Positions 57,001-64,000 of a DNA stretch of 64,000 nt are shown piece by piece. Within the stretch, counting starts at the first letter, position 1. Each line of letters begins with the position of its first letter. A program made the translations under genes and the position numbers. Source of the DNA: Monosporascus cannonballus (taxonomy: Eukaryota; Ascomycota; Sordariomycetes; Xylariales); the NCBI GenBank assembly GCA_004154925.1, contig QJNS01000210.1:62001-126000 (forward strand). The letters run 5' to 3'. Under the pieces are notes generated by a model. It had not been told where the DNA came from and did not search any database. It was given only the letters and a program-made list of their open reading frames with translations.

Positions 57001-58990
57001 TTTAAAGCTTTATTAATATTTTTATAAAAATTACGAATAATTATATCCCTTTTTTTACGGCGGCTTTATTATATTATTACCATAAAGGTTATAACTGTTA
57101 TTAAACGGGCTTTTTTATATTTTTATAACTGTCCCTTTAAGCGGTCCTTAGGTTTTTTATTAAATTATCTTTTTTTACGTAATATAAATACGGTAACGTT
57201 ATTCGAGAAACAGATAAACCGTTATTTCGTTTCGTATACGATATTATTATATTTTATCTAGGGTTTTCTTAGGATAAAAAGGTAAAATAAATTTTTGATT
57301 ACGTATCCCTAGATTCGTTTTAAGCAGCCGTTTAAATTTATATTAACATAAATAATTTTTCGGATTACGGTTATTATAAGTTCGTTATATTTTGTTAATT
57401 TTAATTGACAAAATATAATAAATATACGTTATAACTTTAAACGGTAAATTAATTATTAATTATATACGAAATAGTAAATATATTTATTATTAATTAAAAC
57501 GTTTATATATATAATTTTATTAATTAAGGCATTTAATATAAAAAATATTATTTAATTTATTATTAATTTTTTATAAATTTTTCTTTATTATATCCCTTTT
57601 TTTGTTAACAATTTTTAATAGGGGTTTTTTTTTAAATTTTCGTTATCCGAATTATTATCCCCGTTAACGGCATTTTGTAAACTTATTGTCGCAATTTTTG
57701 TTTTAATCGGATAAAACCGTTTTGCGAGTTTGTATTTGGGGTATTTTTAGTTCGAATAATTCGTAACGGCATAACGGAAATATTACGTTTTCCGTTTTTG
57801 AACTTTTATTTCGTTATCGGAAAGTTATTTCGTATAAGGCCGGTTATTTAAGCTTTATTCCGAATTATTCTCGGATTAATTCCTTTAATTATCCTGTTAT
57901 TAGTTTATAAATTTAAAAATTAACGTAATTAATTACGTGATATTTATTATAAATATATCCTTTTAAGTATTTATTATTTAAGCCGGTTTATTAATTTAAT
58001 TAACGTATTATTATTAATTAATTATTTTACTTTTTTTACCGGAATACCAAATTATTGCTTTTTGCTTATATAATAATTAAGCAAAATTTTTAAACAATTA
58101 ATTATTTTTTTTATTTTACGTACCTAATAATTATAATTATCGTAAAGCATATTTTTCGTTATTAACGTATTACGGAATTACATATTAATACCGGCGTTTA
58201 AAAAAACCACCTTAATTATTAAAAGTTACGTTAAGTTTTTATATTCGATTAATTTAAACTTAAAATCTAATTTGTAATTTTAAAACCGTTAATTATTATT
58301 TTATTTTATGTATTATAATTATTTTTAACGGATTATATCGTTTATTTATTTTCGAATTATTTTTTTATATAAAAAAAAGAAATTATCGACGTCAAAATCC
58401 TTTCGTAATATTTTTATTTCAAATTAATAATTAAATCGTAATTGCTTTTCGGTAAATATAAATATCATAATACTTAAGCAAATTATTATAAAAAAGCCGG
58501 AATTAAACCGATTTTCCTTTATTTTCGTACAGAATATGGCGAAAAACAAACGAAATATTTTTTATTTTCTGTTTTACAAAAGCCATTTTATAGGCTTATA
58601 ATTTGTTCCTATAAATGCGTTATTAAACGGCGGGCTTACCGTAAGTTTTTGGTAAGGCAGATTTTATTTTATAAGGGCTTTTTTTTTCGTTTTCGTAAAA
58701 AGATATTTTTCTATTTCCGTTATCTAATTAAATAAGTTATTTATCGTTTCGTTACGGTTAAAAACTAATTTAATAAACTTTTTTTATTATATATTAAGTT
58801 TTTAAAATATATTTACGAACAATTAATATTATAAGTTTTCCTTAATAATTTCGGATAAAGTTAATGCCTTAAGCTCGCTTATAATTTTGTCGGTTATATT
58901 ACTTCGTAGCTTTTTCGTTATAAGATTTTCTTTGGCTTATTATCCGTAACCAGGGTATTTTTAGGAAACGTTTCGCTTTTACCTAGCTTC
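54057..58990 (-). pseudogene. C gag-pol relic (integrase core, RNase H, RT, gag)
   Basis: Integrase zinc finger remnant near 55050 (CFCHNYNVCNRS) and core near 54890-54960 (VNFIVNLPARQKRDPRFLIV then LYDRLTKTVI), with the first catalytic Asp now Asn. RT at 56000-56700: VYINNILIYLSG with YINN at 56369-56380 (both Asp to Asn), then ELDPDKYKFAI, KTKYLKFIIKAKINL and FIGFVNFYRTFIKNF. Gag lies to the right (57400-58990) without a recognised knuckle. Most surviving C are in CpG. The open plus-strand frame 54273-54476 is a shadow. Confidence 0.7.
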
Positions 58991-59024
58991 CTAGAAGCTG
59001 TAATAAGTTGTAATCTTAAATATA

Positions 59025-59214
59025 TATAACGAGCACGATACGTAGGCTGAACGGAGATACGGCCCAACGAAGGTTTATATTTAAGGTGAGGAGGGAAGGG
59101 AAGAAACAGTTAGCCACCAGCGAGGTGGCTGCTCCCTATATACATATGGGTGAGCTCGGGCTAAGGAGCTCGTTCCGTAAGCCCGAGCCGCCCTATAGGC
59201 TCTAGCCTGTAACA
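59025..59214 (-). repeat. C 5' LTR (right)
   Basis: tataacgagcacgatacg...tctagcctgtaaca, 190 bp, partner of 46860-47049. Followed by the TTCGC duplication. Confidence 0.9.
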
Positions 59215-59353
59215 TTCGCAAACGGTTCGTAAAACCTGACGGCGCGGTTTTTCGGTATCTATGGCGAATAAACTGCGTACGAATAACGGATGCGTAACGT
59301 TGGCGTATTTCTTACGGCGACGGACCGTTTGCGAAAAAGGAGATTTCTCAATA
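59215..59353 (-). pseudogene. E gag, N-terminal part, and 5' leader
   Basis: The minus-strand frame is open here: VRRRKKYANVTHPLFVRSLF, AIDTEKPRRQVLRTVCEL, then across the C insertion into 46859 with one likely Gln-to-stop before GRKNHNAWRLEINKK. No ATG is evident near the 5' LTR, so the start is unknown. tattgagaaatctcc beside the LTR is the possible primer-binding site. Confidence 0.55.
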
Positions 59354-59518
59354 TGTCAAGGGTTGTATACGTAATAGCTAAAGATATAAGCCATAATAAA
59401 TCTATTAAGAAATCTAGGGAACAATTAAGAAGATACGTAGGAGCAGCTAGTTATATATATAGGAGACACGGGATTAGCGCTATGCTAATCCCTCTATTAG
59501 GGCCCTTAGCCCGTGATA
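59354..59518 (-). repeat. E 5' LTR (right)
   Basis: 165 bp, tgtcaagggttgtatacg...cccgtgata, partner of 43711-43875, followed by TTTAT. The open frame 59290-59547 spans it by chance. Confidence 0.9.
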
Positions 59519-62165
59519 TTTATAATCGATTTTTTAAATATTGTTAACGTAGATAAATCGTTTTCGTTTAAGTTATAAATAAAATAAAACTTTATAAATA
59601 AACCTTTTTTTAATATTATTTTATATTTTTATTCGTTATATTTAAAAAAGTTTCCATTTGGTTTTTGTTGATAAATGTATTTATATTAATAATAATATAA
59701 TCATATATTAATTTAAGGTTTTAATTTTTAAGCTTTTATTTTAAACTAGAATTTCATTATTTAAATTTTAATATAATAATTATAAGAGTAATACGTTGTA
59801 TTGTATTTCCTTAATACTTATTTATTTTTATATTTCAAACTTTTCAGTAATAAAATATTTATTTTATTTTTGTATTTATATTTGTTATTATTTCGAGTCG
59901 AATATTAAAAGTCTGTTGTTTTTATTTAGTATATTAATAAAATATAAAACTAATTTTATTTAATCACGATTTTCGTCGATTAAATTTAATATTAATGTAT
60001 TGATAGTTGTCTTAAATTTGTAGTATAATATTTAAATAAAACGATATCGAAAATAATTATTCAATATTAGATTTAAATAAACATTTAGAAATAATTAATG
60101 TAGCGTTAATCTCTCTCGTTTTTTCAAACGAAATCTTAATTTTCGATAATTTAAATTATGTAAAGTTTTAATTTTTATTTTTATAATCATTTAAATTTAT
60201 TAATAATATTTAATATAATATAATACCCGTTTAAAATTCCGGAATTTAAAATTACGATACATTAAGATATTCCGATTTATATTTTTAAAGTATTAATATT
60301 ATTAACAATTTTTAATATTATATTTACAACTCTTTTTAAACGGTTTTCTTAATTTCTTTATATCTCGGTATTTTCGAGCTTTTTCACACTTAACTTCTTT
60401 TTAATTTTCTTTCGAATTTATCGAATTAATTTGTATTCTTTTCGTATGTTACGTTAAGTTATGATATTTATCGTTTTTATCAGAGTATTCAACCTTTTAA
60501 ATTAAATTTCATTTTTTTTACTTAACTTCTAATCTTTTGCCTTATTAAGTTAATTATTTTTCCATAAAATATAGAATATTATAATACGCGGTTTATGTTT
60601 TATTACTTTTTAATAAAACTTTAAAATAAAGTATCGAATTTCTTTTTAAAAAAATTATTTTTATTAGATTTATAATAAATACTAAATTAAAATAAAGGTC
60701 CGTGATATATTTTTACTAATAGTATTTAATAGTATATTAAATTAATGTTTTTTATAAATTAATAATTATATTTATTGTTAAAGCAAAAAATGCTTTTTGC
60801 GAATATTATTTTTATTTATTACTTTTAGAAAACTATTTATTTATTAATATTATTTTATATAATAATAAATTTAAAAGTTCGATATAATTATTTATATGTT
60901 TTATTATTTCCAGTTTAATTAAAAAAGTTAAATTCTTTTTATATATAGGAATCGTTTATTAATTAATAACTTTGTTTTAATTATTATATAATATGTAATT
61001 TTGTTATTTATACTATTTTACATATATTTTGGTATATTCATGAAGAAATTTGGGATAAATATTTTTTTATTTTTAATATTTCTTTAATCCTTTCTTTAAA
61101 CCGTATTATGATTTTTCGAATATTTTCTAGATTAAACTTTAGGTTCTTTATAGTTATATCAGACTTTGTATCGCAATAATCTTTATTTGTATTAAATCTC
61201 AATTATATTAATAACTTTATTATTGTTTTCTAATAAATTTTAAAGTATTTTTTCAATATAAATATTTAATTATATAATTATAGTTTTTTAAGCTTTCGGC
61301 AAATATCTCAATAATATTTTCTTTTGCTAGAAGTATGATATTTAATTTAATTTTTATTTTTGTATTAAGCTATTTCAAATTTTATAAATCTCGGCGTTTT
61401 ACAATAAAATACAAATAATATATTACGTTTTCTTTTCCTTAATTCACCGAATAATCTTTATATTTTAAAATATTTTACTTTTTCAAAATATCGCTCATTA
61501 AATTTAGTATTAATTTTACCTGTTTCAGCAATATATCGATTTAAGGCATTAAATTTAAAAAAAGTAATAATTTCATTTTCAATATTATTTTTAGCCTTTA
61601 GAAAATATATCGATAGAAATATTTTCATTACTATCCTTTTATTTTACTTTAATTATAAAACCTTTAAATTTTATTATATATTTCGAAATTAATTTCTTTA
61701 ACGTAATCAAAAAATATTATTATATTATTATGTATACTTTATTCGAAATTTTGAAATTAACATAATTGCAAAAAAAGTTCCAGATAAATGTATTTTTAAT
61801 AGCCTTTATATATTTCAAATAATTTTTTAAAATAAGTTTAAATTAATTAAAAATGTTTTTTATTAAGAAAACCGTAATGGGAAAATATTATCTATTAATT
61901 CTTTAAATTCTCCAAACGTTTAATATATTGTTATTCGTGTAAGAAAAGTTTATATATTATTTGTTCATCATAGATTAAAACTTTTTAAGCTTAGATTTCA
62001 ACAAATATATTCGTATTAAATTTAACATAAATTATTATATTTTAATTTTGAACTTGTAAATTTTATATCAGAATTAAGTTATTATAAATTGGAAATTTTT
62101 TTTATTATTCGATACAATTATTAAAACTATTATATAGAGTTTAACAGTATTAGTAAATAAAAGTT
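59519..62165 (-). pseudogene. G RT N-terminal part, protease and gag relic
   Basis: The first 50 bp continue the RT interrupted by E (aatcgattttttaaatattg matches aaccaattttccaaatattc at 50951 of D). The rest, up to the 5' LTR, is by position protease and gag. It is extremely AT-rich and every frame is closed; no knuckle was identified. Confidence 0.5.
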
Positions 62166-62502
62166 TATAACGTATAGCGGTTAAATAATTTAACAAATTA
62201 TTCAATTTAAATTATATAGATTTATATTTATAAAAATATTATAAGATTTTAAATGATAAATGTAATAATTAATTTTTTTCGTAATACTAAAAGTATTTTA
62301 GGTAATAATATTTTATTATAAATTACTGTTATCTAAATTATGGAAATAACGAACGTATATATCTTGATCCGGCTTACTGGTTTACCACCAGTGAGTTGGT
62401 GATCCGTCACGTGATCTGACCCACTTGGTCCGACCCACGTGGTCTTCTTGGCTGTTTCGGTTGCGACCGTTTCTGGAGGCCGTGGCTTGTCAGGACGTCA
62501 CA
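62166..62502 (-). repeat. G 5' LTR (right), D-type
   Basis: tataacgtatagcggtt...gtcaggacgtcaca. Has one copy of the ccggcttactggtttaccac unit that is tandem in D. The outer 150 bp are unmutated while the inner part is heavily RIPped. Marks the edge of the AT-rich block. Confidence 0.8.
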
Positions 62503-62748
62503 TGGGGGGGTGTGCATTGGTAGGTGCACTACTCTAGCTGTTTGATCGATTTCAGCTGGGTCTGACAACTTTTTATCTATTCTATAATGATTAATGATAG
62601 CTTTATTACTGTAACTTAAGATATAACCTTGATATCGCTACAGATCTATCCTCATGAAAATGGGTAGGTCATCTTACATATTCCCAAATTGGCCTTAATT
62701 CACCTGACATTTAACTGACCAAGGCCATATTTTCAGCTCTAGATATGA
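62503..62748. other. Unique sequence flanking the AT-rich block
   Basis: Base-balanced, no repeat seen elsewhere in the window, no long frame. Starts tggggggggtgtgcattgg-like directly after the LTR. Confidence 0.5.
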
Positions 62749-62948
62749 ATTTCTATATATACTCCTTTTTTAAAACAACTAGATTCCCTCCTGCCCATAA
62801 CGATATATCGCTTATTAAGTACCGATGCTGATTCCTTAATATTCCGATGGCTAGGTTCTACTGTACTAAGCTTGGTGCAGGAAGTGGACGAGAGTTATTA
62901 TGACGCGGTCTTTCCCGAGGGCCCCAATTTCTCAAATAGGGAAGTAAC
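62749..62948 (+). pseudogene. Possible exon remnant of a host gene
   Basis: A frame open for about 66 codons ends LSLVQEVDESYYDAVFPEG then PNFSNREVTQ and a TAG. Composition in the second half looks coding. There is no start, no domain and no clear intron. It may be an exon or pseudogene fragment; a splice donor gtaact at 62945 is possible but untested. Confidence 0.2.
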
Positions 62949-63031
62949 TCAATAGGCAGCAGCGGCTCGTGTGCATGGGTCCCGTTTCCTTGACCCTTGC
63001 CAATGTGTAAAGCCCGTACGAGATCCTGTAA

Positions 63032-63202
63032 TACCCTGAAGCCCTGGAAGCCCTGCCTAGTAGTTCTTCACCTGGTCGTATCGGCGACACTAACCTGGCT
63101 GACCTGAAGCTGGAGCCGGCTGTCTGGGGTGACGAAGGAGATGGTAATGGAGAGGACGATGGAGATGTGGATAAGGGAAAGAGTAAGAGGACGAGGACCT
63201 AG
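63032..63202 (+). CDS. Possible 3' exon, acidic then basic C-terminus
   Basis: In one frame reads PEALEALPSSSSPGRIGDTN, LADLKLEPAVWGDEGDGNGE, then DDGDVDKGKSKRTRT and a TAG at 63200-63202. An acidic stretch followed by a Lys/Arg tail is common in nuclear protein C-termini. The upstream exon is not identified (a stop lies at 63029). An ATG-initiated frame at 63129-63329 overlaps but looks less coding-like. Low confidence. Confidence 0.25.
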   Translation, partial: YPEALEALPSSSSPGRIGDTNLADLKLEPAVWGDEGDGNGEDDGDVDKGKSKRTRT

Positions 63203-63584
63203 CCGTGGCCCTGAACTTCTCCTTCAGCCCTCGACCCCCCGACAGCAGTGCCATTACTTGGGCCTGAGGAGCTCCGCGCGCACGGATGGCTATTCGTTGC
63301 AGAAAGGGGAATGTGTCTCTGCGATTTAGACTGGCTATGCTGCTGTTCGAATTCGAGGACCGGGCTAGGAATCTGTGGGTGTGCCGGTGCCTCGTAGTTC
63401 CGGGGATGCAGAATGGTCACACATATATCGTCTTCTATCGCTATAGCCTTTTTCCTTTCGTCCTTCTCTGACAGTCATAATTGGCTGTCAGATTCGCCCT
63501 TAACATTGTCCGAAAGGGACTCCATGTTGATTAAGTAATTGTGGGCAAAGGAGTCGTGGGATGTGACCCTATACCGATGGCCTG
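63203..63584. other. Unique region without supported gene
   Basis: Overlapping short frames on both strands (63199-63420 minus, 63286-63471 plus) with no domain. A small inverted repeat ctgacag...ctgtcag at about 63468-63491. Nothing further recognised. Confidence 0.4.
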
Positions 63585-63803
63585 TTAGGAGAAGTGAAGC
63601 ATTGCTAGTACCCTGGTGCACGAGTAGTCTATCCTGACTACGTAGCGCGCCCCAACAAATGAGAGCTCACTTCTCATAGCCCTTGTCGCATAAGGCATTG
63701 GAGCCCAGGGGCCTATACGGTTGTAGACCCATCCCGGTTTCTCTCCTCGAATGCCACCATAAATAGCTTGACCCCACCGCTCCGTAGCCGCGATTTTCCT
63801 CAA
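63585..63803 (-). CDS. Hypothetical 72-codon ORF
   Basis: Reads MRKIAATERWGQAIYGGIRG then EKPGWVYNRIGPWAPMPYAT and ends at TAA. Aromatic/Gly-rich, no domain recognised, no transmembrane segment. It starts 28 bp from the divergent ATG at 63832, so the two might share a promoter, but neither is secure. Confidence 0.2.
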   Translation of the reverse strand: MRKIAATERWGQAIYGGIRGEKPGWVYNRIGPWAPMPYATRAMRSELSFVGARYVVRIDYSCTRVLAMLHFS

Positions 63804-63831
63804 TTCAGTCCCTCCAAGACGGAGACGGGAG

Positions 63832-64000
63832 ATGACCAGCCGAACACGATCCGCCGTTATTCCCTTCGTCAGTGTCTTCCACCTAGTCTCCCTCGGTCAA
63901 GTCTACTATCTCTGGACTGCGGCTCCCCTTAGATCGTTTGGCAGGAGTGAGTTCACTCCCTTCCCGGCTTCGCTTGACACCGCCCTGAGTCTCTCTCTCC
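63832..64000 (+). CDS. Possible N-terminus of a host gene, cut by the window end
   Basis: ATG at 63832 (context gggagATGacc) opens 56 codons to the window edge: MTSRTRSAVIPFVSVFHLVS then LGQVYYLWTAAPLRSF. A hydrophobic stretch at residues 9-28 behind two Arg could be a signal peptide or anchor. In base composition it is like ordinary fungal coding DNA. The product cannot be identified from the part visible. Confidence 0.3.
   Translation, partial: MTSRTRSAVIPFVSVFHLVSLGQVYYLWTAAPLRSFGRSEFTPFPASLDTALSLSL

Larger units (their letters stand above)
46860..59214 (-). mobile_element. Element C: chromodomain gypsy retrotransposon, contains D
   Basis: 190-bp LTRs (46860-47049, 59025-59214), flanked by exact TTCGC duplications (46855-46859, 59215-59219). 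Internal length without D is about 5.2 kb. Minus orientation from the chromodomain at the left, the RT at 56 kb and a PPT (complement of tcacccctttcttcgccctt) beside the left LTR. It interrupts the gag gene of E. No antisense accessory ORF: pol runs nearly to the PPT. Confidence 0.9.
43711..59518 (-). mobile_element. Element E: gag-only LTR retrotransposon (TR-GAG-like)
   Basis: 165-bp LTRs (43711-43875, 59354-59518) with ends TGTCA...TGACA, flanked by exact TTTAT duplications (43706-43710, 59519-59523). After removing nested F and C, the internal region is only about 1.2 kb and holds a minus-strand gag with zinc knuckle and no pol. A PPT adjoins the left LTR. It is a non-autonomous element that would need enzymes from another element. 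Inserted in the RT gene of G. Confidence 0.85.
39872..62502 (-). mobile_element. Gypsy element G, outermost of a four-level nest
   Basis: Left 3' LTR fragment (39872-39960), internal halves 39961-43710 and 59519-62165, right 5' LTR (62166-62502). The internal length after subtracting E (about 15.8 kb) and two R repeats is about 5.8 kb, close to the 5.96 kb of D. The sequence on either side of E joins into the RT segment that D has intact near 50930-50970, and E is bordered by TTTAT duplications there. The two LTRs belong to different U3 subfamilies, so the pair may be rearranged. Confidence 0.6.

Noticed and set aside
1..62502. CRISPR arrays, rRNA genes, bacterial operons or origins
   Set aside because: No regularly spaced repeats, rRNA-like blocks or bacterial gene signatures were seen. 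All repeats are explained by transposons.

Overview
The window is about 62.5 kb of AT-rich, repeat-only DNA followed by about 1.5 kb of base-balanced unique DNA (62503-64000). The dense nesting of Ty3/gypsy LTR retrotransposons and pogo/Fot1-type DNA transposons points to a filamentous ascomycete. So does the heavy C-to-T / G-to-A decay that has turned Trp and Gln codons into stops, Cys into Tyr and catalytic Asp into Asn, the signature of repeat-induced point mutation (RIP). It looks like one AT-isochore of a bipartite genome. I see no intact host gene, rRNA, tRNA, CRISPR or bacterial-type operon in it. The species cannot be named from this sequence.

Layout. A degraded gypsy relic (L; 1-275, 7057-7955, 13278-13762, perhaps on to 28009-28084) is the oldest layer on the left. 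Into it went A1 (276-7056, + strand), H (7956-13277, - strand) and A2 (13763-28003, + strand). Element B (13992-21368) sits inside the 5' LTR of A2. Next come a foldback/TIR element (28085-29245) carrying a 0.28 kb repeat (R1), another minus-strand integrase relic (I) with a solo LTR (29600-29792), a plus-strand gypsy relic J (about 31469-37607), a solo LTR inside an older LTR (37685-38096), and a pogo transposase fragment (K, 38460-39474).

From 39475 to 62502 there is a four-level nest. Gypsy element G (- strand) contains the gag-only element E (43711-59518, TSD TTTAT). E contains a complete pogo-like transposon F (44060-45992, TA target) and gypsy element C (46860-59214, TSD TTCGC). C contains gypsy element D (47316-54051, TSD TTTAG). 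LTR ends, polypurine tracts, RT active-site remnants, Gag zinc-knuckle remnants and chromodomains all agree with the orientations given.

The most interesting recurrent feature is an extra open reading frame, antisense to gag-pol, between pol and the 3' LTR. It is recognisable in A1, A2, D, G, H and L, with a probable divergent version in B. It encodes a cysteine cluster (mostly C-to-Y after RIP) followed, where preserved, by a basic coiled-coil-like region. It looks like a conserved accessory protein of these gypsy families; I can assign no function. C, E and J do not show it.

All coordinates of degraded coding regions are approximate because frames are broken by RIP stops and indels. LTR and TSD coordinates were read directly from the sequence.
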